A stretch of 64,000 nucleotides of DNA from Amylostereum areolatum (taxonomy: Eukaryota; Basidiomycota; Agaricomycetes; Russulales; Stereaceae): contig SAXG01000014.1 in NCBI GenBank assembly GCA_012932865.1, positions 62,001-126,000 of the forward strand. The letters run 5' to 3'. The position numbers and the translations under genes are program-made. Shown here piece by piece: positions 23,933 through 32,865 of this stretch. Numbering within the stretch: position 1 is the first letter of the stretch; each line of letters opens with the position of its first letter. The notes below the pieces were generated by a model. That model searched no databases. It had not been told where the DNA came from and saw only the letters and a program-made list of their open reading frames with translations.

Positions 23933-24414
23933 TGTCATGAACGCCTCCAAATTATATACATCGGACCTTACTTTACCATAGTTTACCATCGGACCTCGCA
24001 TCGGACTTTGCATCGGCTTCGCCTCGCGTCCGGCCCCTCGGGCATACCGGACTTCTCGGCTTCCTCGGTCATGATCTAGACCTTGGAGTCATACTTACCT
24101 CGCCTCGTGCTGTGACCCACTTCGTACTCCGTGGTACCCACTTCGTAGTCCGTTCTGACCCACTCCTACTCCGGCTTTGTTTGTCTTCGTTTGGGTCCTT
24201 ATCCTCATGTATATAAGGGCTCACCAATCTATGAGGAGGGGTCATCTCGACCTTTTCTATTCTCCGGCTACCTGGGGGATCCTCCCTAAGTACTGCAGGG
24301 GAAGGTCCACACCTTCGTTATCACCCGCCCCCCTCGATCCTATCCTCGTCTCTCCTCGCCTTGTACCTCGTCGCGACGTCCTGAACCTGCATCGCAGGTA
24401 GACCGTTGCTGACA
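23933..24414 (+). mobile_element. Solo LTR (482 bp) in a hAT transposase exon
   Basis: It begins TGTCATGAAC and ends GTTGCTGACA, so TGTCA/TGACA form the usual inverted LTR ends. AATAT flanks it on both sides (23928-23932 and 24415-24419), a 5-bp duplication typical of LTR integrases. A TATA-like TGTATATAAGGG near 24208 suggests a promoter reading rightward. No matching internal region or partner LTR is present, so it is most likely left by LTR-LTR recombination. It differs from the LTRs of the other retroelements in the window. Confidence 0.85.
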
Positions 24415-25542
24415 AATATGGTGTGTCAGTGCAGTCGCCATCGTATTTCCATTGCTTGCATTGTCAGTGTTCGAAAGGTGGAGCTAGTCGGGCAATAAGC
24501 TACCAGTTTAGAGTGTATACAGTTTAATAGATACGTACAAAGTCGTCCACACCATAGCGATGCAGACAGTTTGCCAATACCTCGGCTAGATATGTACCTT
24601 CATGTCGGCTAGTCAAGCTACAGGGATATTATCAGACGGTAGATTGCAACAGCGGCAAGGTCATGTACATACTTTTCAATCTCGAGCAGCGCTCGATGCA
24701 TCTCACCGTAGTCTTCCCATACGAGAACTATGCCAAGATTTGAGGTATGTATTGGTGCCGTCCAGCCATCGGTGACTGAATGGACGGACCGGCCGCGCTT
24801 CTACACGAACACATAAATCAATAAGTAGAACGAGTGGAAAAGAACAAAACTTACTTGAAAGTAAGCCTTAACATGGGGGGCAAGGCCTTCGTAAAGCCGC
24901 TCCACATCTCGTGCAACGGTCTGTGCAGATGGAATCTTGATCTCGATGTCTTGAGACAAGAGACGGCATTCGTCGTGATACCATGGATCCCCCACAAAAT
25001 GGAATGGCCGCTTGGACGCAGCGCTATGATTGCGCGATGGCGGGCCTGGGTATACGGCAACAGGGTGCCAGGTGCCTGCACTGTTGCTTGCCCGTGTCGA
25101 AGGTCGCACGCGTTCGCATTTGCAAGTAAGTTACTTGTGCTGTTGCCGGTCTTCAGACGCGAGCGGACAGTCGGGACGTGGTTGGGATCGTTGCGGTGGC
25201 AGGTGAACTTGAATGTCATTGAACGGTTGCCGTTTTTCTCAGTCCGCATGAGCTCGACGTTGTAATGGTTGTAAACGGGAGAGCGCCATTGAGCGCGGGA
25301 AGCAGCTGGGTAATGGTGAGATGTTAGCATGGTTAGATAACCGGGGGGAAACCACGCACCTATTATCTCCGCATCATCCAAATCCCATGCTTCTGCTGCA
25401 TCCATCTTGTAGATGCCATACAACCTTCGTTGCCCCTCATCAAGGTGCGCGGGTGCTGATGTGCGCGGCCGCTTCCGTTGTTTCTCGACCAGTGCCGGAG
25501 AAGTATCATTCTCGTCACGGGAACGGCGTAAGGGGGTGATGG

Positions 25543-27228
25543 TGTCAGAAACACAGTTTATGAGACTGATGAACCGCCTAAGTCGCGACGATGGGAGGAG
25601 CGAGAAGAAAATAGATTTGAGAGTGCCAGGGTCTAGGGTAGTGCAACGTGCGCTACAGTACCGTATGACGAGATGGACAGTCTAGGGAAAAGGGAAGAGA
25701 AACACTGTCCTTATATACAAGTGGGAACGATGGTGCGATGTGATGCGATAGTGGTGCGAGCGGGGGGAACAATAGGAAAGGAGTCATGGGGCGGAGGACG
25801 AAGGTCCGGAGCAGTGATGTCATAGATAAGGATGCGGAACCCCGCTCGGAAGTCCAGGCAATGACGTCATTGAAGCATGTGATGCGAGGGAAAGTGTCAA
25901 GAACGACCGACTAAGGAATGCATCCAATAGCCTTCTAAGTCGCGACACAGGCAGTGGCTCAGAGGAAGGGGGAATCAGGGAATAAAGGGAGAACAGTACA
26001 TTGCACTCTAAGCCGGTAAAGACTAGGAGGAAAGACTAAGGAACTAGATACATGCAGGCCAGCTATATATACTAGGGAGGGGATGTGCACAGACCAAGGG
26101 GCACATCAGCGATGCCATCAAAGGGGATTGATCCACAGGTGTGAGATCAGATAGCGCAAGAAAGCAAGGAAAAAGCGGAGCAAAAGGGCGAACCGTGACA
26201 ATACCCCCGCTTCAAGGTTCGACGACCCGGCGAACAAAACAAGTAAAACAAGTAAAAAAAAAGGTCCAAAATACCAATTCTAGCACCATCCTTCAGGCGT
26301 CCAAGTCGAGGTCGAAGTCGAGCAGTTTATAGCCTCATGCAGGAGGGGTCGCAGCTAAGCAATCAAGGTTCAGGCCATAGCCGCCGAAGCGGCCAGTGCA
26401 AACTCCTGCCAACCCAATGCATCGCCGATGCTCCTCATCTCCATTAGTGCCACATAGAGCTCAGCAAACCAGTGCCAACCATGCGCAGCGAGTGGGCTAC
26501 TTTCCGCTTACCCCGCTGGCTTTGACAGTGATCCACATCGCCGTCTGCCACAGTAACAGTTCTGAATTGCGAAGCAGTTATGCACCATGCTCAGGGTGAT
26601 CACGTGGGGGTCTGGTGGTCTGGGTGGGGGTCTGGTGCGCGTGGTGTCCAAAATTCTAAGTCCGATGATGTCAGCGATGGGGGAGCGATAAGCTGATTAA
26701 ACCTGATAGCAGTATTTAACGTCTAGCAATAGACGGTCGCGCATGGTCTGTGGTGCAAGGCAGACGAGCGATGGGGGACGAGGGGTCATAGAACGAGTGG
26801 AAGTGCATCAAAAGCGTTGCGAGGTAGAAGTAAGAAGAGTCTTTCCTAATGTCAAGAACGACCGACTAAGGAATGCATCCAATAGCCTTCTAAGTCGCGA
26901 CACAGGCAGTGGCTCAGAGGAAGGGGGAATCAGGGAATAAAGGGAGAACAGTACATTGCACTCTAAGCCGGTAAAGACTAGGAGGAAAGACTAAGGAACT
27001 AGATACATGCAGGCCAGCTATATATACTAGGGAGGGGATGTGCACAGACCAAGGGGCACATCAGCGATGCCATCAAAGGGGATTGATCCACAGGTGTGAG
27101 ATCAGATAGCGCAAGAAAGCAAGGAAAAAGCGGAGCAAAAGGGCGAACCGTGACAGAAAGTCATGTGCCGTGACACGTCGCGTGTACGAGGTCTGCAAAC
27201 GAAGAGAGAAATGGAGCGATCCGTGACA
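25543..27228 (-). repeat. 3' LTR of the Ty3 chromovirus, split by a miniature LTR element
   Basis: The LTR parts are 25543-25894 and 27161-27228. Between them lies the 1261-bp element 25895-27155 plus its duplicated GAAAG. Together the parts are 420 bp, equal to the other LTR. The pol stop codon TGA (27163-27161) lies inside this LTR. Confidence 0.9.
25895..27155 (-). mobile_element. Miniature LTR element (TRIM-like), 306-bp LTRs
   Basis: LTRs at 25895-26200 and 26850-27155 begin TGTCAAGAAC and end ACCGTGACA and appear identical over 306 bp. GAAAG flanks the whole on both sides (25890-25894 and 27156-27160). The 649-bp interior has no coding frame for gag or pol. Beside the left LTR is a polypurine-type tract (in reverse, GAAGCGGGGGTAT), so the element is read on the minus strand. 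Non-autonomous elements of this kind depend on enzymes from a full element. It shares a short CTAAGTCGCGAC block with the surrounding chromovirus LTR, hinting at a related helper. Identical LTRs imply a recent insertion. Confidence 0.9.
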
Positions 27229-30200
27229 TTACCCCCCCTTTAAGACGCGCTTTCGCCTGGAGCGCAATGTCATCTGCAAGGGTAGATGCGAGAAAATCGT
27301 CAAAGGAGATGCCGAGGGAACGCACAGGGCGGGGCGCATTTGGATGGCGTTTGTGGAAGGCGTCGATCATGTCGGTGACCTTTGAGAGCGAGGAGCGAGG
27401 GAGCCAGGTATTCTCGGAGTCAGGATAGCCTGCCCACTTGACGAGGTATTGTATGCCTTTCTTGTTGTGGGTCGGCTTCGAGTCGATGATGTCTTCAACG
27501 TCATATTCTTCTTCGTCGTCAACGAGGTCAGGTGGTGGTTGTTCATAGTTTGGACCATGTGCCGTTGTCTCCTTGTACGTGGTGAGCAGCGAAGCATGGA
27601 AGACTGGGTGAATTCTCCACGTCTTCGGCAGCTTCAGGCGGTAGTTCACTGGGCTAATGACGTCAACGATCTCGAAGGGTCCAAATCGTTTGGCAGCAAG
27701 CTTAGCTTTCGGCCTCGTCGTCTTCAGGTTTTTGCCTTCGAGCCAGACCTTGTCTCCAATGGCGAACAGTGTCGATTTGCTGATCGTGTCACCATTGTAG
27801 TGCTTCATTAAGTCCGATGCGAGGGCAAGGCTGGCTTTGATCTCTTGTCGGACTTCTTCAAGTTGACGGAGGCGTTCTTCAACTGCAGGGACCTTTGAGG
27901 ACGGGTTTACGGATGGGTACATCTTGGGGAGGAAGCCATAGAGGACTTCAAAGGGAGGCTTTCCAGTCGCTGCATGGGTGCGAGAGTTGTGAGAAAACTC
28001 GAAGAAGGGCAACCACTTCACCCAGTCGTCTTGACGGTAGTTGCAGAATACTCGCAGAAACTGCTCGAGGTTCTGGTTCTCGCGTTCGGTTTGGCCGTCT
28101 GTCTGTGGGTGATACGCTGTGCTGAGGGCGGACTTGATCCCGAGCTTCTCATTGAGTGTACGCATCACCTGTCCAGCAAATTGGGGTCCACGATCCGAGA
28201 TGATCTTGTCTGCTAAGCCGTAGTGTCGGTATACCTTATCGAAGAGAATGTCGGCCGTGCCATCGCTGGTGATCTTCATTGTACATGGGGTGGGAACCAC
28301 CATCTTGGTGAGGCGATCGACCACGACATTGACGGCGTTATAGCCTTCGCAGTCAGGGAGTTCGACGATGAAGTCAGTGGAGATGACGCCAAATGGTCGA
28401 TCGGGTACTTCGTTTGGGATCATGTCGACGTGGGGTCGGCTGCTCTGTGTCTTCGTCGACTGGCAGGTTGCGCACCCTGTTACAAAGTCGCGGACAAAGA
28501 CAGACATGCCAGGCCACCAATATTCACGACTCACAAGCTCGTAAGTCTTGAAGCGACCGGGGTGTCCAGCCAGGGGCGATTCATGGTACATTTTGACAAT
28601 GTCGCGTCGCAACTCGTCGTCTGCAGGGACATATACCTTTCCTCTAAACAGGACCAGGCCTTCTTCGTAGTTCCACTCTTGAAGGTTCTTGACAAGTGTA
28701 CGTGGTCCGTTTCGTAAGATGGAGTCCAGGGCTTGAACGACCTCGATGTCCTTGGTTTTGCAGTCGCGGATACGTTGTCGGAGTTCGACATCACCGAGGG
28801 AGGTTACTGCTCCTGGCCTTGTTGCGCGTACTTGGAAGTACTTGGGGTCAAGCAAGACGCGCTCCTTGTTGTCGTTTTCAACACCATCCTTGTGATCGGG
28901 TCGTCGAGACATTGGATCCGGGCGGTGGGAAATTCCTGGTTTATGAACGAGCGAGAAGTCAAATCGAGTGAGGAATAGAGCCCAATGTGCCTGTCGGCGG
29001 CTCAGCTTCTGTGCCGTCTTGAAGTGCTCCAGGTTCTTGTGATCTGTCCAGATTTCGACGGTGTCGGGGGCGCCTTCGAGGTAGTGGCGCCAGGCTTCAA
29101 GCGCACGGATGATCGCAAGCAGCTCCTTGTCGTAGATGTCGTAGTTCCGTTCTGGTTCCGATAGGGCCTTGGACAGATACGCCACTGGATGCCAGTGACC
29201 GTCGTCGCCTTTCTGCGAGAGTATACCTCCAGTAGCAAAGTCCGAGGCATCGACTTCAACGAGGTAAGGCTTCTTTGGGTCGGGCATGACCAAGACGGGG
29301 GAGGAAGTAAATGCAGCTTTCAGTGCGTCAAACGCAGTTTGGCAGTCCGTCGACCAGTCCCATGTGCAGTCCTTCTTTGTCAGATCAAATAGGGGCCGTG
29401 CCACCTTGGAGAAGTCCTTGATGAAACGTCGGTAGAAGTTGCCAAAGCCGAGGAAGGATTGCACATCTTTGACCGTTCGTGGTGTCGGCCAGTCCTGAAT
29501 ACCTGCTACCTTGACGGGGTCCATAGCGATCTTGTCGTGCGAGATGATGAGTCCGAGGTATTCGACAGAGTCTTGTTCAAAGACGCATTTCTCCGGTTTG
29601 AGGAAGAGGTCGTTGTCTTGCAAACGCTGCAGAACCTGCCGCACTATGGCACGGTGTTCATCCATGGTGCGAGTGAACACCAAGATGTCGTCCATGTAGA
29701 TGATGACCTTGCCCGAGTCGATGAGATCCTTGAACAGTTCATTCATCATTGCCTGAAATGTCGCAGGGGAGTTCATAAGCCCAAAAAACATCACCGTAGG
29801 TTCGAAGAGACCGCGATTCGTCTTGAACGCAGCCTTCCACTCGTCGCCTTCCTTGATGCGGACATTGTTGTAGCCCCAGCGAACATCCATCTTGGAGAAG
29901 ATCTTTGCACCTTTGAGGCGGTCGACAATTTCAGAGATCAGTGGCAAGGGGTATTCATTCTTGACAGTGCCCTTGTTTAATTCTCGATAGTCCTGTACAG
30001 GACGCAGCTTTCCATCCTTTTTCTTCACAAAGAAGAACGGACTCGCCTGAGGTGACTTCGATGGGCGGATATAGCCCTTCTTCAGGTGGTCGTCGAGGAA
30101 GGTGTCGAGTTCGATCTGCTCGGAAGGTGAGAGGGGGTAGATCTTGCACGGTTTGGGTTCAAAGCCGTCTTTCATGTCGATAGCATGGTCCCATGGCCGT

Positions 30201-31720
30201 CGGTCAGGAAGTCGCTCGGAGGTTTTCTTGTCGAATACAGGCGCAAAGTCGCGGTACGGCGGGGGGACTAAGTCTTCAAAGGTTTGCGGGCGTGCGTTCT
30301 CTTTTGAATGCTCTGCAAGCTCCTGCGCTTTTGTAAAGCCCGCGCGGATGGGTATTGCATCTGGATTAGGACCATCGGTTTCAGGGAGGATTCCGGCGCG
30401 GCGTAGTCCATTGATCTCCCAGTCTCGGAATACCATGGGCCGCTCGTCGTCGTCTTCAGTGAAGAGTCGTGCGGGTAGAGGGGAGCGATGGACCGTGCGG
30501 ACGCGAACACCTTTGACTCTGCGTGCAGGAATAACATAAGTGGGGACTGGGGTCCAGGACACATATGTCGGCTCTGGGAAGGGATCGTCCACGACGAGGG
30601 GTGTCCTCGGGGTTTTACCTGCTTCAACCTTACGCTGTGATTGGACCGATGATGGTTTCCGTGGCTTGGTTGCGAGGTTCGTCACAGGAGGTTTGGACAG
30701 AGTGCACGAGGGAGGGCAGCGGAGCATGTCAACACGGTCTCGTTGCCAGTCTATGGTGGGATTGTGCTCGTCGAGCCAGTCTGTTCCAAGGATCATGTCA
30801 TGATCGCCGATGTCGGTGATGAAGAACTCAGCTTCTTCCTCATGGTACGCCTTTGAATCTTGCGAGTATATCCGGATCCGCTGGGTCGTTGTGTCGCGTA
30901 CCCAGCCCATGACGTTCTCGGTGCCATCCACATTACGCACGGGGAACGGGTTTTCTAGTTTTCTTGTGGTGAGCTTCTTGCGTTCAACGAAGCTTCGGTT
31001 CAGGATAATTCCTTCTGCGCCGCTATCAAGCAGCGCGTCTGCGTCGATTTCTCTTTTGGTAACTCGTCCGATCAGCTTGACTTTGAGCGTGATCGATGGT
31101 GTTTGCCTGTTCTTGGTGACAGTAGACAGATACAAACACGGGGGATACAATTGCTCACAGGTATGCATGGATGATAATACAGCGAAACGATTCGACGATG
31201 ATACCAAAAGTCCTTTGCCTCCACCAGACGACGCGACTGGGGGGTGTTTCAAAAATCCTGCGATTCCAGGATGTCCTTCAACAGCGCTACTGCCTGCTCC
31301 TTGCCTTCCGCGTCCAGATCCTTCAGCTGGCGAGTGATCGCCGCGATGGTTTTGGATGGGTCGGGAGCTGCTTTCGCAGTGGACGGAGCCGTGTTCGTTG
31401 GCAGGGGAGGGGCCTTGGACCCAGTCTCTACTGCGCCCACCCGTCGCGCGCTCGAGTCGCGGTTGGGGCAGTCGCGAGAGACGTGACCGGCTTGTCGACA
31501 CATGAAGCACTTGCCTTCGCGCATCATCTTTGCGCGCTCGTCGTCCGTCAGCTTTGCAGGGCGGGTCGAGGTGTTGGTGAAGGCGCCGACTCGGCGCAAC
31601 GAGGAGTCGTTGGTTGAACCGTTCGAGGTGAGCGCGACAGCCCCCTTGGACTGACTGCTCTTCCTCTCCGGGTTCTCTTCGAGCCACTGGTGGTTGATGC
31701 GGCGGGCGCGCTCCTTCCAC
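27161..31720 (-). CDS. Ty3 Pol polyprotein (protease, RT, RNase H, integrase, chromodomain)
   Basis: This open frame runs 1519 codons; its first 150 or so overlap gag in another frame and are probably not translated. Pol proper starts near the gag stop at 31249. In order: retroviral-type aspartic protease (LLDSGAEG), reverse transcriptase with YMDDILVF, RNase H (VEVDASDFATGG), integrase with an HHCC-type finger and the core around TDFIVELP and HPQTDGQTERENQ, then a chromodomain (EYDVEDI, QYLVKWAGYPDSENTWLP). The chromodomain marks the chromovirus clade and steers integration to modified histones. The frame is uninterrupted, so the enzymes could be active. The stop lies inside the 3' LTR. Expression is probably by -1 frameshift from gag. 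Confidence 0.92.
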   Translation of the reverse strand: MEGARPPHQPPVARREPGEEEQSVQGGCRAHLERFNQRLLVAPSRRLHQHLDPPCKADGRRARKDDARRQVLHVSTSRSRLSRLPQPRLERATGGRSRDWVQGPSPANEHGSVHCESSSRPIQNHRGDHSPAEGSGRGRQGAGSSAVEGHPGIAGFLKHPPVASSGGGKGLLVSSSNRFAVLSSMHTCEQLYPPCLYLSTVTKNRQTPSITLKVKLIGRVTKREIDADALLDSGAEGIILNRSFVERKKLTTRKLENPFPVRNVDGTENVMGWVRDTTTQRIRIYSQDSKAYHEEEAEFFITDIGDHDMILGTDWLDEHNPTIDWQRDRVDMLRCPPSCTLSKPPVTNLATKPRKPSSVQSQRKVEAGKTPRTPLVVDDPFPEPTYVSWTPVPTYVIPARRVKGVRVRTVHRSPLPARLFTEDDDERPMVFRDWEINGLRRAGILPETDGPNPDAIPIRAGFTKAQELAEHSKENARPQTFEDLVPPPYRDFAPVFDKKTSERLPDRRPWDHAIDMKDGFEPKPCKIYPLSPSEQIELDTFLDDHLKKGYIRPSKSPQASPFFFVKKKDGKLRPVQDYRELNKGTVKNEYPLPLISEIVDRLKGAKIFSKMDVRWGYNNVRIKEGDEWKAAFKTNRGLFEPTVMFFGLMNSPATFQAMMNELFKDLIDSGKVIIYMDDILVFTRTMDEHRAIVRQVLQRLQDNDLFLKPEKCVFEQDSVEYLGLIISHDKIAMDPVKVAGIQDWPTPRTVKDVQSFLGFGNFYRRFIKDFSKVARPLFDLTKKDCTWDWSTDCQTAFDALKAAFTSSPVLVMPDPKKPYLVEVDASDFATGGILSQKGDDGHWHPVAYLSKALSEPERNYDIYDKELLAIIRALEAWRHYLEGAPDTVEIWTDHKNLEHFKTAQKLSRRQAHWALFLTRFDFSLVHKPGISHRPDPMSRRPDHKDGVENDNKERVLLDPKYFQVRATRPGAVTSLGDVELRQRIRDCKTKDIEVVQALDSILRNGPRTLVKNLQEWNYEEGLVLFRGKVYVPADDELRRDIVKMYHESPLAGHPGRFKTYELVSREYWWPGMSVFVRDFVTGCATCQSTKTQSSRPHVDMIPNEVPDRPFGVISTDFIVELPDCEGYNAVNVVVDRLTKMVVPTPCTMKITSDGTADILFDKVYRHYGLADKIISDRGPQFAGQVMRTLNEKLGIKSALSTAYHPQTDGQTERENQNLEQFLRVFCNYRQDDWVKWLPFFEFSHNSRTHAATGKPPFEVLYGFLPKMYPSVNPSSKVPAVEERLRQLEEVRQEIKASLALASDLMKHYNGDTISKSTLFAIGDKVWLEGKNLKTTRPKAKLAAKRFGPFEIVDVISPVNYRLKLPKTWRIHPVFHASLLTTYKETTAHGPNYEQPPPDLVDDEEEYDVEDIIDSKPTHNKKGIQYLVKWAGYPDSENTWLPRSSLSKVTDMIDAFHKRHPNAPRPVRSLGISFDDFLASTLADDIALQAKARLKGGVMSRIAPFLSSFADLVHATCHGT

Positions 31721-32274
31721 TCCGCGAGCTTGGTGGGGAACGGGTACGACCGGGCCACCTGCTTGCCGAGGTCACGCTGAAGTCCCTTCTTGAAAAAGTG
31801 GATTAGCGCCTCGTCGTCATACGCTGACATGGTTGCCAGCATCTCAAACTCGGTGATAAAGTCAGTGACGTCCCGGGTGGTCATCGCGAGCTCGTTGATC
31901 TTACGCTGAGCCTCTATCTTCGGGTCGACGGGCACGAAGTCTTTGCCAAACCTCTCGAAGAGCTCTTTGTAGGAGCTATAGTGGAGTGTTGGGGGCGTGG
32001 GGTCGAGGGTGTCGGCGTCTTCCTTCTCGTCTTCGTCGGCGAAGAGTTCCATGTGGCGATGCGTGGCCCAGGCTTTCGCCGTGTCGTCCTCCATCAGGCT
32101 GAGGAGGAGCATCATCTTGGCGTCATCTGTGGCATAAACATCCTTGTTAACGCGCAGGAACATGCGGAGCTCGAGGGAGAACCGGAGGGTGTCGCGTCTA
32201 TCGCCTTTGAATGGCTTTGGCTTGGGGCCGATCTCCCGCTTGGAGACGGCAGGTTTGGATTCGGCGTCGGACAT
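31249..32274 (-). CDS. Ty3 Gag with CCHC zinc knuckle
   Basis: A 341-residue Gag from an ATG at 32274. The capsid-like part includes LSLMEDDTAKAWA and YKELFERFGKDF; near the end is one zinc knuckle CFMCRQAGHVSRDC that binds the RNA genome. The same frame stays open upstream as far as the TAG at 32868-32866 without any ATG and encodes protein-like sequence (TSQQTKESVRWLHDEPN), so translation may begin earlier or come from readthrough of that TAG. The stop overlaps a run of five T within GATTTTTGA, a possible slip site into pol. Confidence 0.85.
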   Translation of the reverse strand: MSDAESKPAVSKREIGPKPKPFKGDRRDTLRFSLELRMFLRVNKDVYATDDAKMMLLLSLMEDDTAKAWATHRHMELFADEDEKEDADTLDPTPPTLHYSSYKELFERFGKDFVPVDPKIEAQRKINELAMTTRDVTDFITEFEMLATMSAYDDEALIHFFKKGLQRDLGKQVARSYPFPTKLAEWKERARRINHQWLEENPERKSSQSKGAVALTSNGSTNDSSLRRVGAFTNTSTRPAKLTDDERAKMMREGKCFMCRQAGHVSRDCPNRDSSARRVGAVETGSKAPPLPTNTAPSTAKAAPDPSKTIAAITRQLKDLDAEGKEQAVALLKDILESQDF

Positions 32275-32865
32275 CTTGTCAAAGGGGAGGGGGACGGTGA
32301 GGGATTGGGCGAGTTCTTGATCAAGGCGGCGTAGGGTTTCTCGTCGGCGTTCTTCTGCTTCTTCAACTTCGTCCTCGACTTGTTTTGCGACAAGGAAGTC
32401 GGCGGGGGTGAGGAATTGCTGGTTATGATGCCACGACCAGTGATCTTGGACGGGACTGAACGAAGTGGGCTGCCACTCAACTACTGATCGTCCTGGGGTT
32501 CCGTTCTTGTTCCGTCTATAGGCGTACCACTTCCCAGTTGTGTCGTTGTGGTTGATCCCTTCTGGGACTTCGATTACAGTACGTCGACGGGGTGGGGGCG
32601 AGTTGGTCGGAGGGGGGTTCAGGAAGCGCTGTAGAACGTCCGCAGCGGTGGCAAAATCCGATTCTTCGACGTAGGGTTGTTCGTCGCGGTCGTCGAAGTA
32701 CCAGTCTCGACGTTGCCGGTTTGGTTCGTCGTGCAGCCAACGTACGGATTCCTTAGTCTGCTGCGAGGTGAGGATATAGTACTCTTCAGGACAGTAGTCT
32801 CGAAAGACGCCTGGGGGAAGGTTCGGGGTGGGGGGACGAGGGGCTGTGGAGGACGTGATGATGGT

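Noticed and set aside
23950..24410. tRNA-derived SINE reading of the insert in the hAT gene
   Set aside because: A weak B-box-like GGTTCAGGAC exists, but TGTCA/TGACA ends with an exact AATAT duplication and exact frame restoration fit a solo LTR better.
31300..31720. N-terminal extension of Pol as a real coding region
   Set aside because: It overlaps the zinc-knuckle part of gag in another frame and shows no protein-like pattern.
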